Shown in pieces: positions 53,622 to 61,374 of a stretch of DNA of 64,000 nt. Source of the DNA: Pseudomonas sp. R4-35-07. Lineage in GTDB: Bacteria > Pseudomonadota > Gammaproteobacteria > Pseudomonadales > Pseudomonadaceae. Under the pieces are notes generated by a model, which ran no database searches, was not told where the DNA came from, and saw nothing but the letters and a program-made list of their open reading frames with translations. How positions within the stretch are numbered: position 1 is the first letter of the stretch; each line of letters begins with the position of its first letter. The position numbers and the translations under genes are program-made. The stretch spans positions 1,488,001 to 1,552,000 of the forward strand of contig NZ_CP027732.1 in assembly GCF_003852235.1 (NCBI RefSeq). Direction: 5' to 3'.

Positions 53622-53850
53622 TGTTGCGCCATTTGTCAGCGACGGCTTTTACCTCGGCAGCCGTCGCGAAATCCCCCGCATCAGCTTCTTTCAGCGCCTT
53701 TTGAATCTCTTCGATTTGCCATGCTTCACGCGTCAAGTATTCACGTAGCGCGTCAACAGCGAGGAACGATTTGCTGCGACCGGTCGCTTTGGCCAGACTG
53801 GCAAGCGTATCGGCGACATCGTCCGGTATCCGCAGGGACATAACAGACAT
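53611..53850 (-). CDS. Ribbon-helix-helix antitoxin (ParD/CopG-like)
   Basis: This is a 79-residue antitoxin. The N-terminal ribbon-helix-helix is 'MSLRIPDDVADTLASLAKATGRSKSF', counted from the second Met (residues 4-29), and the acidic C-terminal part would wrap the toxin. It is followed by the overlapping toxin gene. The dyad gtagt-N7-actac just upstream is a likely self-operator. Confidence 0.87.
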   Translation of the reverse strand: MSVMSLRIPDDVADTLASLAKATGRSKSFLAVDALREYLTREAWQIEEIQKALKEADAGDFATAAEVKAVADKWRNNAG

Positions 53851-53862
53851 ACGAACCTCAAT

Positions 53863-53889
53863 GTAGTGATAGGTAGTGCAACATACTAC
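53863..53889. promoter_or_regulatory. Candidate operator of the toxin-antitoxin pair
   Basis: gtagtg occurs at 53863 and 53873, one helical turn apart, and the second copy forms a dyad gtagt-gcaacat-actac. It lies 13-39 bases upstream of the antitoxin start, as expected for autoregulation by a ribbon-helix-helix protein. Confidence 0.5.
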
Positions 53890-53950
53890 AGCGTCATCTC
53901 ATTGATCGATTGTCCCGTTCGTCAGAGGCATTCCGAACAAGGAAAAACTT

Positions 53951-54385
53951 ATGTTATCCGGGCTGAATCACCTCACCCTGGCCGTCACCGATCTGCAGCG
54001 CAGCATCCGTTTCTACCATGAGCTCTTGCAGCTTCGGCTTGACGCCACTTGGGATAACGGCGCCTACCTTGCGTTGCCTGGGCTGTGGTTATGTTTGTCG
54101 CTGGACCCGTTACGTAACCCGATCCCGGCCGCCGATTACACGCATTACGCGTTGACCGTCGAAGCGCACGATTTCATTCCGCTGGTCGCACGCTTGCGAG
54201 CCGCTGGCGTGGGGGAGTGGCGCGACAATCGCAGTGAAGGCGCCTCGTTCTATTTTCTCGACCCCGATGGTCACAAGCTCGAAGCCCATGTCGGTGATCT
54301 CGCCTCGCGGTTGCAAGCCTGTCGCGCCAAGCCTTATGCCGGAATGAAGTTTTACCCCCTGCCCGAGAACGTGCAGAATCCCTGA
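53951..54385 (+). CDS. fosA: Fosfomycin thiol transferase FosA
   Basis: FosA opens the fosfomycin epoxide with glutathione using Mn2+ and K+. The protein has 144 residues and closely follows P. aeruginosa FosA from memory. The metal ligands are present: His7 ('GLNHLTL'), His65 ('DYTHYAL') and Glu111 ('HKLEAHVG'). The fosfomycin-contact stretch '[15 protein letters not shown]' is intact. It is chromosomal with no mobile elements nearby, so probably intrinsic. Confidence 0.93.
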   Translation: MLSGLNHLTLAVTDLQRSIRFYHELLQLRLDATWDNGAYLALPGLWLCLSLDPLRNPIPAADYTHYALTVEAHDFIPLVARLRAAGVGEWRDNRSEGASFYFLDPDGHKLEAHVGDLASRLQACRAKPYAGMKFYPLPENVQNP

Positions 54386-54414
54386 ACCTTTCAACTGCTA
54401 TCAGAGCCACGCCC

Positions 54415-55056
54415 ATGACCCCATCTTTGTTGCTCGCGGTCCTTGCGTCCGGGTTTATCTACGGTATTACGCCCGGTCCCGGCGTGTTGGCCGTGTTCGG
54501 CATCGGCGCCGCCCGTGGCCGGCGTGCCGGGGCAGGCTTTTTGGCTGGGCATTTGCTTGGCGACGTGGTGTGGTGCAGCACCGCATTGATTGCGATTGTG
54601 GGCGCTCGGGAAGTCGGCAGCAGCGCGTTTGATGCACTGGGCGTGCTCAGCGGGCTGTATCTGTTCTGGCTCGGCTGGCGTGCGATTCGCACCCAGCGGC
54701 GTAGCAGCGAGGCCCCTCAGGGAGCGGCGCGGCATCCGTTCTGGCACGGGATTCTGTTCGGCCTGACCAACCCCAAGGCGTACCCGGTGGCTGTTGCGAC
54801 ATTCACTGCATTGCTCTCCAGTCGTGCCGAATTGCTGACGTGGTCGATGCTGCCATGGCTGATTGTCCTGAGCTTCATCGGGGGCCTGTTGGCCTATGCG
54901 ATCCTGATCGGCGTGGTCGGTGCCCAACGTGTGCGCACGCTGTATCAGCGTCATGAAATCCTTATCACGAGACTGTGCGGCGTGATGTTTATCGGGTTCG
55001 CCATCAACGCGTTGGCGCATGCGTTGCCGGGTCTGTTTGCCAGCAAGCCCGCCTGA
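54415..55056 (+). CDS. LysE/RhtB-family exporter
   Basis: This is a 213-residue inner-membrane protein with about six helices and the LysE start 'FIYGITPGPGVLAVFGIGAARGRRAG' (near residues 13-38). LysE proteins export amino acids or their lactones. It lies 29 bases after fosA on the same strand and may share its transcript. Substrate unknown. Confidence 0.87.
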   Translation: MTPSLLLAVLASGFIYGITPGPGVLAVFGIGAARGRRAGAGFLAGHLLGDVVWCSTALIAIVGAREVGSSAFDALGVLSGLYLFWLGWRAIRTQRRSSEAPQGAARHPFWHGILFGLTNPKAYPVAVATFTALLSSRAELLTWSMLPWLIVLSFIGGLLAYAILIGVVGAQRVRTLYQRHEILITRLCGVMFIGFAINALAHALPGLFASKPA

Positions 55057-55176
55057 CTCAACAACGACCGTTCGTCGCACTGGAAAGTTTTTTCTAAACC
55101 TTTGCCGTGAGCAAAATTCGAATCCAGGGCGAGGCGCTGTTTCCTCGCACCTATTTTTGCCCTGGAGGAACCCATC

Positions 55177-55704
55177 ATGAGCCGCATGGCTATCCGGTTA
55201 CGCACCGCCAGTTTCGCGATGCTGCTGGGCCTCGGCGCCAGCAATGCTTTCGCCCAGTCACCTGCCGAATTCATCGAGCAGGCTTCGGCCAAAGGCATGG
55301 CCGATATCGAAACCAGTCGCATGGCCCACGCCAGAACCTCGTCCCAGGAGATCAAGGATTACACCATCGAGGTGATCAATGAGCGCACCCTGGCCAACCA
55401 GCATCTGGCGGCTATCGCCAAAAAGCTCGACTTGCCGGTAGCCCCACGTGAGAAGATCGTCGACAAGGCCGAAACCCTGATGCCCGAACTCAAGGACGGC
55501 GACTCCTTCGACGCCGCCTACACCGCGCAGCAGGTCAAGGAAACCGAAGACGCCATCGCCCTGTTCAAGCAGGAAGGCGCAGCGTCGCAGGTGCCAGAGA
55601 TAAAAGCGTTGGTGGATGAGACGCTGCCCAAGCTGCAGGAGCGTCTGGAAAAGGCCCGCGCCCTGGCCTCGACCTACGGCAAGGGGCACCAAGGCGACGG
55701 TTGA
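55177..55704 (+). CDS. DUF4142-domain secreted protein
   Basis: This 175-residue protein has a signal peptide (cleavage near 'NAFAQS', about residue 26) and a four-helix DUF4142 domain, related to ferritin-like bundles, from 'AEFIEQASAKGMADIETSRMA' to the C-terminus. Such proteins are common in Pseudomonas periplasms, with no known reaction. RBS GGAGGA precedes ATG 55177, and an intrinsic terminator follows. Confidence 0.85.
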   Translation: MSRMAIRLRTASFAMLLGLGASNAFAQSPAEFIEQASAKGMADIETSRMAHARTSSQEIKDYTIEVINERTLANQHLAAIAKKLDLPVAPREKIVDKAETLMPELKDGDSFDAAYTAQQVKETEDAIALFKQEGAASQVPEIKALVDETLPKLQERLEKARALASTYGKGHQGDG

Positions 55705-55720
55705 AGCTCCCTTTGAAAAT

Positions 55721-55758
55721 AAAAACGGCGGTTGGATCATCTCCAACCGCCGTTTTTT
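55721..55758. terminator. Bidirectional intrinsic terminator
   Basis: A perfect stem aaaacggcggttgga / tccaaccgccgtttt with a short loop and T-run lies between the convergent DUF4142 and iron-permease-like genes. Confidence 0.93.
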
Positions 55759-56184
55759 TCAGGCCTGGTTCAAATTTGTTTTCGGTGCCGCCGCGTCGTC
55801 GGCGGCAGGGCCGCAGCTGCTGTTGAGGTTCAAGCTGCCGGCTTTGCCGATATCGCGATATTCCTGGCGTAGCTTTTCAAGCTCCTTACGGTCCAGACCG
55901 TCCAGGCTCAGCACCGCGTTCTGCGCATCCTTGGACACACGCAACAGCTCGTCGATCTTGATATGCAGGATGTCATTGTCGCGGTTCTGTGTGTTCTGGA
56001 TCAGGAACACCATCAGGAACGTGATGATGGTGGTCGAGGTATTGATGATCAATTGCCAGGTGTCGTTGTAATGAAAGTATGGCCCGCTCAGGCTCCACGC
56101 CAGGATCAGCGCCACCGCCGTGTAGAACGTCCGGGGGCTGCCGGCCCAGCGCGACAGGGTTTGGGAGACTGCAGAGAAGTTCAT
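55759..56184 (-). CDS. Low-affinity iron permease-like membrane protein
   Basis: This 141-residue protein starts at ATG 56184, behind GAGGAAAAC. Two N-terminal hydrophobic segments (about 16-36 and 45-65) are followed by a conserved 'IQNTQNRDNDILHIKIDELL' helix, the signature of the low-affinity iron permease (PF04120) family. The last 30 residues are Ala/Asn-rich and disordered. Actual iron transport has not been shown for most bacterial members. Confidence 0.83.
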   Translation of the reverse strand: MNFSAVSQTLSRWAGSPRTFYTAVALILAWSLSGPYFHYNDTWQLIINTSTTIITFLMVFLIQNTQNRDNDILHIKIDELLRVSKDAQNAVLSLDGLDRKELEKLRQEYRDIGKAGSLNLNSSCGPAADDAAAPKTNLNQA

Positions 56185-56360
56185 GACCGTTTTCCTCAAA
56201 AAGGGTGATGAAACTACTGACAGCAGTCGCTCGCTGAAATTTCTTTTTACAACTTAACAGGCGGACAAAAGTAGAGGTTTTTCTGCCGAGCTTTTAGGAG
56301 CGGGCCTACGGCGCGGTGAAACCGTGAGCACAAGACTGGGTTTTTGCCTGGTTATTGCTT

Positions 56361-57143
56361 ATGCACGCTAAAAACGCCCATGACCTATTCGCACGCTATG
56401 ACTTGACCGAAGCGCATTTTTTTGCGGCAACCTGCGCGATGTATTGTCGGCATAGCGCCGGTATCAGCACCTACTTTGCTGAGGAACATTGCGCGCCGTG
56501 GAATATGTTGTTTATTCGTCTGGGCAGCGACCCGCTGTGCGAAGCGACGGAGTTACCCCTGGAACTGATCCGCCGTACCTTGATCCCCATTCGTATCGTG
56601 ATTCCTCAGGAACAGGTCGATGGCTTGCGCGACGTGCTCGCGCAGCTCGGCTTTCAGCCGGCTGAAGAGACCACGGCGATGGTCCTGTCATTGGCGCGCC
56701 TTGCGCCATTGATAAACGAGGAAGGTGTGCAGATCAGTCTGACTCGGAACCTGAACGAATGGGCGACTCCGCTCGACAGTGCATTCCTGATAGCGCCCAA
56801 GGCGGTCGCGCATTACCAGGCTCGGCACCAGCGATCCCTGGACGTCGGTGAAGCCCTATATCACTTCACATTGTCTGTGGAGGGGCAGGTGAGCTGTTCG
56901 TTGACCTTGTCGTTATGTGAGGGGGAGGCCCGGCTGAGTGATGTCGGCACGCGGGTCGGCTTTCGTGGAAGAGGCTACGCCACTCGATTGATTCAAGCGG
57001 CTCTGCTTCACGCCTCGGGCCTGGGGGCTCGCCGGTGTTTTCTCGAGGCCTCGACGGCCGCCGTTGCACTGTATGGAAAGCTCGGTTTCCAACGCTTGTT
57101 CGATTGCGCATCCTTTATTCGCGGGGCTGCCCCACAGCCATGA
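56361..57143 (+). CDS. GNAT-family N-acetyltransferase
   Basis: This 260-residue protein has a C-terminal GNAT domain: acetyl-CoA loop 'VGFRGRGYATRLIQAAL' near residue 206 and 'ASTAAVALYGKLGFQRL' near 235. The N-terminal 120 residues look like a degenerate second GNAT half without the acetyl-CoA loop. I start at ATG 56361 rather than a TTG two codons earlier. Its stop abuts the ogt stop. Substrate unknown. Confidence 0.8.
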   Translation: MHAKNAHDLFARYDLTEAHFFAATCAMYCRHSAGISTYFAEEHCAPWNMLFIRLGSDPLCEATELPLELIRRTLIPIRIVIPQEQVDGLRDVLAQLGFQPAEETTAMVLSLARLAPLINEEGVQISLTRNLNEWATPLDSAFLIAPKAVAHYQARHQRSLDVGEALYHFTLSVEGQVSCSLTLSLCEGEARLSDVGTRVGFRGRGYATRLIQAALLHASGLGARRCFLEASTAAVALYGKLGFQRLFDCASFIRGAAPQP

Positions 57144-57644
57144 TCAGAACGCCAGTTTCGCCTGGCCGCGATTCTCCAGCGTCAACAGATATTGCTTGGC
57201 CTCAAGCCCTCCCGCGAACCCGGTCAGCCCGCCCGAAGCACCCACCACTCGGTGACAGGGCGCAATGATCGAAATCGGATTACGCCCATTCGCCGCCCCG
57301 ACTGCACGCACGGCTTTCGGGTTGCCGATCTGCTGGGCTATCTGGCTGTAGCTGCGCGTTTCGCCAAAAGGAATGGTCAGCAGGGCCTGCCAGACTTGTT
57401 TCTGAAAGTCGGTGCCGGCGAAGTCCAACTCCAGCTCGAACTGGCTGCGTGTTCCCGCGAAGTATTCGTTTAGCTGGCGCTGGGCTTCCAATAACACCAG
57501 GCTGTCGTTGGCCTCGATCAATTCACCCAGGCGTACGCGGTTGGCGCGCTCTGTTTGCCACAGGATGGCGCCAAGTTTGCCATGGCGCGCCACCAAGGTG
57601 AGTTCGCCGACAGGGGAGGGCATGAGTGTGTATTCACAGGGCAT
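57144..57644 (-). CDS. ogt: Methylated-DNA--[protein]-cysteine S-methyltransferase
   Basis: This 166-residue suicide DNA-repair protein accepts the alkyl group from O6-alkylguanine or O4-alkylthymine. The acceptor Cys is in 'IIAPCHRVVG' near residue 129 and the HTH arginine finger is in 'NPKAVRAVGAANGRNP' near 107. The length matches stand-alone Ogt, without an Ada N-terminal domain. Confidence 0.93.
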   Translation of the reverse strand: MPCEYTLMPSPVGELTLVARHGKLGAILWQTERANRVRLGELIEANDSLVLLEAQRQLNEYFAGTRSQFELELDFAGTDFQKQVWQALLTIPFGETRSYSQIAQQIGNPKAVRAVGAANGRNPISIIAPCHRVVGASGGLTGFAGGLEAKQYLLTLENRGQAKLAF

Positions 57645-57774
57645 GGGTGGGCTCCTCGAAGGGATGCTGAAGCGTAAGGCGCCAGTGTAGGTCCATCAGG
57701 GTATTGGCAAACTACGTTTCTTGCGCTCGAATTCTTCGTAGAAGGCGAGCGTTATAGCCACCTGAACGTCAGCC

Positions 57775-57806
57775 AAAAAAAACCGGCCCCCAGGAGCCGG
57801 TTTTTT
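57775..57806 (-). terminator. Intrinsic terminator downstream of tRNA-Gly
   Basis: The stem aaccggc / gccggtt with a short loop (ccccagga) is flanked by A and T runs. It lies 45 bases beyond the 3' end of the tRNA gene on the minus strand. Confidence 0.8.
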
Positions 57807-57851
57807 ATGCATTTCGTGTCAGCCGTGGCATGACATGAAAGCCAATTTGAG

Positions 57852-57925
57852 TGGAGCGGGTAGAGGGAATCGAACCCTCAACTAAAGCTTGGGAAGCTTT
57901 CGTTTTGCCACTAAACTATACCCGC
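57852..57925 (-). tRNA. tRNA-Gly (anticodon CCC)
   Basis: The minus-strand sequence folds as a cloverleaf: acceptor GCGGGTA pairing with TACCCGC, D arm GTTT...AAAC, anticodon stem AAAGC/GCTTT with loop TT-CCC-AA, T arm GAGGG-TTCGATT-CCCTC, discriminator T and an encoded CCA. It decodes GGG. No integrase gene or repeated 3' end is seen nearby, so it is not marked as an attachment site. Confidence 0.96.
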
Positions 57926-58059
57926 TCAAAGCGGCTGACTTTGTACCAGATGTTCAGCTGGATTTGAAGTTTTTCTTCGAAAAAATCGCATGTTGCGCGC
58001 GCACCGCCCACAGATGAGCGGCGCCACTGCAGGAACCCGCGCCTACAGTGGGCCTCACT

Positions 58060-58944
58060 TCAGACCGCAAATGCATGGTGCGTCTGACCCTGCTGATACC
58101 GTAACCGACCCACCGGCCGCTGCCCTTTCAAAAAGCCTACCACCGCCTCCCGGCTGTCCCGGCATGCCGCTTTATGCTCCATATCCAGGAAATGCCCCGT
58201 GGCCTGGACAGTGCTGAAGCTGCTGTGGGTTATATGTTGCCCAAACAGCCTGGCATCCTGCGCGCTGGTGTATTCGTCCCATTCGCCGTTCAGGAATAGC
58301 ACCGGAATGTCGATCTGCCTGGCTGCGTTGAGGTAACACAAGCGGTCGCTGTAAAGCACTTGGCTGATGTGGAAGTGCATCTGCCCGTATTCATGCTCGG
58401 CCAGGCTGCTTACGTGTTTGTAGTTGAAGCGCTTGAACAGCGACGGCAGGTGCTTGCCGATGGTGCTGTTGACCAGATGGCCGACGCGGTCGCGGTCGAG
58501 GTTGCCGAGGTAGTCGACGCCGCGCTCAAGGTAGTCGCGCATGGGCGGGTTGATCACCGGGGAGAATGAGCTGATCACCGCCTTTTCAATGCGTCGCGGG
58601 CGTTGGGCGAGGGCGAACAGGGCGGCAGTACCGCCCCACGAGAACGAGAGCACGTGTTCGGCGGCGAAGCGCTCGATCAGCTCCAGCAGGATCTGGCCTT
58701 CGACTTCCTTCGTCAGCATCCGCTCGTGGCGGTTGTGGATTTTGGAACGGCCGGCGTAGGGCTGGTCGTACAGCACCACATTGAATTGGGGGTAAAGGCT
58801 TTTCACGGTTTGGGCGAAAGAGGCCGTGGTGGCCATCGAGCCGTTGACCAGAATGATGGTCTTTTCAGCGGCATCCGCGCGATAGAACTCCGTGTAAACC
58901 CGGTACTGACCCTGTATATCCAACACAGCGATTTCTGGCCTCAT
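58060..58944 (-). CDS. phaG: (R)-3-hydroxyacyl-ACP thioesterase/CoA transacylase PhaG
   Basis: PhaG diverts 3-hydroxyacyl chains from fatty acid synthesis towards medium-chain polyhydroxyalkanoate. The 294-residue protein begins 'MRPEIAVLDIQGQYRVYTEF', the P. putida PhaG N-terminus as I remember it, and is an RhlA-type alpha/beta hydrolase with nucleophile Ser102 ('FSWGGT'), Asp in 'GEWDEYTS' and His in 'GHFLDME'. RhlA is the alternative, but the C-terminal 'QGQTHHAFAV' fits PhaG. phaC genes are not in the window. Confidence 0.9.
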   Translation of the reverse strand: MRPEIAVLDIQGQYRVYTEFYRADAAEKTIILVNGSMATTASFAQTVKSLYPQFNVVLYDQPYAGRSKIHNRHERMLTKEVEGQILLELIERFAAEHVLSFSWGGTAALFALAQRPRRIEKAVISSFSPVINPPMRDYLERGVDYLGNLDRDRVGHLVNSTIGKHLPSLFKRFNYKHVSSLAEHEYGQMHFHISQVLYSDRLCYLNAARQIDIPVLFLNGEWDEYTSAQDARLFGQHITHSSFSTVQATGHFLDMEHKAACRDSREAVVGFLKGQRPVGRLRYQQGQTHHAFAV

Positions 58945-59248
58945 GTCGTAAGACTCCTGGCAAGCGGGTAGGGCGCGCAAATGACTTTGCACGAGCTTTA
59001 TGACAGGTAGGCATACGCCTGGAAGATGAGCGCCCCTGTCGGTCCGATTGCGGTTGGCCGACAGCGGTTGTCAGGGCGGGATGTTTGCCGGGACGGCCCG
59101 TTAATCCAGCACGGGCGGGGCAAGGTGTTTCTTGGAGGTTATAGGTGACTCGCCAGTCATATTTCAACGGGTGAACTTGATTCAAGCACAGACTCGGCAG
59201 GTCGCAAGCCGCCTGGCTGGTTTTTTGCCACCAGCGGCTGAACGGTCG
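58945..59248. other. 304-base intergenic region upstream of phaG
   Basis: This gap separates phaG from the rsuA stop, both on the minus strand, and must hold the phaG promoter. I see short inverted repeats (gccgacagcggttgtc near 59052; gctggttttttgccaccagc at 59215) but no gene and no hexamer pair clear enough to name. Confidence 0.5.
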
Positions 59249-59941
59249 TCAGACTTGTCGGATTTCATCGTCAGTCAGGGCTCGGTATTCCCCCGGCGCA
59301 AGGGACGGATCCAACTGCAGAGGGCCCATGCGCTCACGGTGCAGCGCGATTACCTGGTTATTGAAGTGCCCGAACATGCGTTTCACCTGGTGATAACGGC
59401 CTTCGATGATGCTCAAGCGCGCCGTGGTCGGTCCCAGTAATTCCAGCTCGGCGGGTTGGGTGGTGAGGTCTTCGAAAGCGAAGTACAGGCCCGCCTTGAA
59501 TGTCACCGCGTATTCGGGACCGATTTCCTGCGCTGTTTCCACGCGGTACACCTTGGGCAACTTGGTCGTCGGTTGTGTCAGGCGCCGCGACCACTGGCCG
59601 TCGTTGGTGATCAACATCAGGCCGGTCGTGTTGTAGTCCAGGCGCCCGGCAATATGCAGCGTGCCTTTGTCCGGCTCATTCAGCAGATCGAGCACGGTAG
59701 GGTGTAGCGGATCCGCCGTGGCACTCACGCACCCTTGGGGTTTGTGCAGCATGAAATAGCGCGCCGGTTTGCCCGCCTGCAGCACCTCACCATCAACGCA
59801 CACCTGGCTGAACTCGCGTACCTCATGGTGAGGATCACTGACCGTTACTCCATCAACGCTGACGCGGCGTTCCACCAACAGCAGCCTTACTTGCCTGCGA
59901 TTGAAGCGCGGCAGGTTGCTGAGGAACCGATCAACGCGCAT
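59249..59941 (-). CDS. rsuA: 16S rRNA pseudouridine synthase RsuA
   Basis: RsuA makes pseudouridine 516 in 16S rRNA. The 230-residue protein has an N-terminal S4 domain ('RVDRFLSNLPRFNRRQVRLL') and the catalytic Asp in 'GRLDYNTTGLML' near residue 95. I start at ATG 59941; another Met at 59962 would add 7 residues. Its start overlaps the end of the CWC gene by 11 bases. Close relatives RluE/RluF modify 23S rRNA. Confidence 0.85.
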   Translation of the reverse strand: MRVDRFLSNLPRFNRRQVRLLLVERRVSVDGVTVSDPHHEVREFSQVCVDGEVLQAGKPARYFMLHKPQGCVSATADPLHPTVLDLLNEPDKGTLHIAGRLDYNTTGLMLITNDGQWSRRLTQPTTKLPKVYRVETAQEIGPEYAVTFKAGLYFAFEDLTTQPAELELLGPTTARLSIIEGRYHQVKRMFGHFNNQVIALHRERMGPLQLDPSLAPGEYRALTDDEIRQV

Positions 59942-60143
59942 CAGGGGTGCGCAACTGTTCATCCACTTGGGCGCAACGCGGGCACAGGCAGGCTTTATTG
60001 CGCAGTTCGTCAGGTAGCGCGAGGACTACCGCTGGGTCAATGGTGACATTGAAGCACCAGCACGCCTGGTCAACCGTGCGTGGGTCTGCCAGGGCGCAGT
60101 CGTTGACGGCTCCGCAGGCGGGGCAAAGCGTGGGTGTGGTCAT
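59931..60143 (-). CDS. Cysteine-rich CWC-family small protein
   Basis: This 70-residue protein has the pattern C-P-x-C-G near the N-terminus, a 'CWC' at residues 28-30, and 'CLCPRC' near 51-56, a set able to bind zinc. It begins at ATG 60143 and runs 11 bases into rsuA, so the two are co-translated. The CWC family often sits beside rsuA-type genes; its role is unknown. Confidence 0.83.
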   Translation of the reverse strand: MTTPTLCPACGAVNDCALADPRTVDQACWCFNVTIDPAVVLALPDELRNKACLCPRCAQVDEQLRTPDAR

Positions 60144-60436
60144 GGCAGGGTCAGGCTGTATAGGCAGGTGTGCTCGGCCTTGCACAATACAGCTCGGACC
60201 CGCAGCAGGACAATGCCGTCATCGAGAGCGACATGGTATCTGCGTGAAAGTGACTGAAACGATATAGCTTGGGCTCCCGTTGGTTGCCCCTACAGGAGTT
60301 GCGTGTTGATGTATCAAGTTGTTACTGAAACGCACCAGATGTTGTTTTTGATGTCAGATATTGTGTCATTCGGCGCAAGCTGGATGCCGCTCTCCAGCGT
60401 CGCTGGAGGTGCTCTTCCGCGGTCCAGGAGGCCGCC

Positions 60437-60790
60437 ATGTATCGACGACTGCTGCTCACTGCATTACTCGGCCTGACTTTGTCAGCTTGTGTGCCCTACT
60501 ACGATGGAGGCGCCACTTACTATCGCTCCGAGGTGTATACCGCACCGGCGCCTGCCTATTATTACGGTGGCCCTCGCTATGACAGGGGCAGCTACTACGC
60601 GCCGGCTCCACGTTACTATCCGGCCCCGCGCTATTACTCGGCGCCGCGTTATTACCAACCCGCGCCACGTTATTATCCGAGGTCTGCCTACCGGGCGTAT
60701 CCGAACCAGGGCTGGGGAGGAAATCGTTGGGGAAACGGCGGTCACGGACGGGGTGGTGAGCATGGCGGTGGGCGCGGTGGTCACCGCTGA
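60437..60790 (+). CDS. Tyr/Pro-rich repeat lipoprotein
   Basis: This 117-residue protein has a signal and lipobox 'LSAC' (Cys18). The middle (about 37-85) is a run of tandem 'APRYYP'-like units rich in Pro, Tyr and Arg, and the tail (90-117) is Gly/His/Arg-rich. No enzyme motif. The composition suggests an unstructured outer-membrane or cell-surface lipoprotein; the His-rich tail could bind metal. RBS AGGAGG precedes ATG 60437. Confidence 0.75.
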   Translation: MYRRLLLTALLGLTLSACVPYYDGGATYYRSEVYTAPAPAYYYGGPRYDRGSYYAPAPRYYPAPRYYSAPRYYQPAPRYYPRSAYRAYPNQGWGGNRWGNGGHGRGGEHGGGRGGHR

Positions 60791-60806
60791 AGAAAGGCTT
60801 TGAACG

Positions 60807-60835
60807 AAGCGGCGCATGATGCGCCGCTTTTTTTT
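60807..60835 (+). terminator. Intrinsic terminator
   Basis: The perfect stem aagcggcgca / tgcgccgctt followed by nine T lies 16 bases after the repeat lipoprotein gene. Confidence 0.93.
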
Positions 60836-60935
60836 GCCTGCCATTCGTCGGTACTGTCAGATTTAACAGCTATCTTTGAGGCTCAAGATCTAATTCACTG
60901 CGGGGAACGCTGTGTGCTTGTGAAGGAAAGCCTCT

Positions 60936-61370
60936 ATGTTCAAACAACTGATGTGCGTGCTTTTACTAGTCGGCTGCGTCATGGGCCCGGCGGGGGCAAA
61001 GCAGTTTTGTCCGGATAAATCGATGATCCGAAACGTCAAAGGCTACTTTCAATACCAGCAGGATGGCGTGCTCTGGCAAGGTCCCAAGGTTGAGCCTAAC
61101 GAATATATACATAGCTTTCTTGGCGCTTTATTCACGCCTGAAAAGGGCACAGACCGAAAAAACGGCTACGTGGAAAAGTGCGTTTATGAAAACCAGCGTG
61201 AAGAGCTGGTCGTTATGCGTCCTTGCATTTCGGGCGCTGCCAACACCATGTCGCTGACCGACAGCTTGCATTGGGAGCTTGGCAAGATTCCCTTCGATCA
61301 ACAGGTTTACGTCTGCCGTGACAATCAACCCGATAATTGCGCATTCACGATAAATGACTCGCAACGATAG
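60936..61370 (+). CDS. Small secreted Cys-containing protein, unknown function
   Basis: This 144-residue protein has a signal peptide (cleavage near 'GPAGA', residue 21). The mature part begins 'KQFCPDKSMI' and has four cysteines (about 25, 77, 87, 127, 134 region), consistent with disulfides. It resembles the DUF3757 type of short exported proteins, which I can only suggest. It has lower GC than its neighbours. It is convergent with the hydrolase gene, 4 bases away. Confidence 0.65.
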   Translation: MFKQLMCVLLLVGCVMGPAGAKQFCPDKSMIRNVKGYFQYQQDGVLWQGPKVEPNEYIHSFLGALFTPEKGTDRKNGYVEKCVYENQREELVVMRPCISGAANTMSLTDSLHWELGKIPFDQQVYVCRDNQPDNCAFTINDSQR

Positions 61371-61374
61371 GCTG

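Noticed and set aside
57852..57925. tRNA-Gly as integration site of a genomic island
   Set aside because: No integrase, direct repeat of the tRNA 3' end or shift in gene type is seen on either side.
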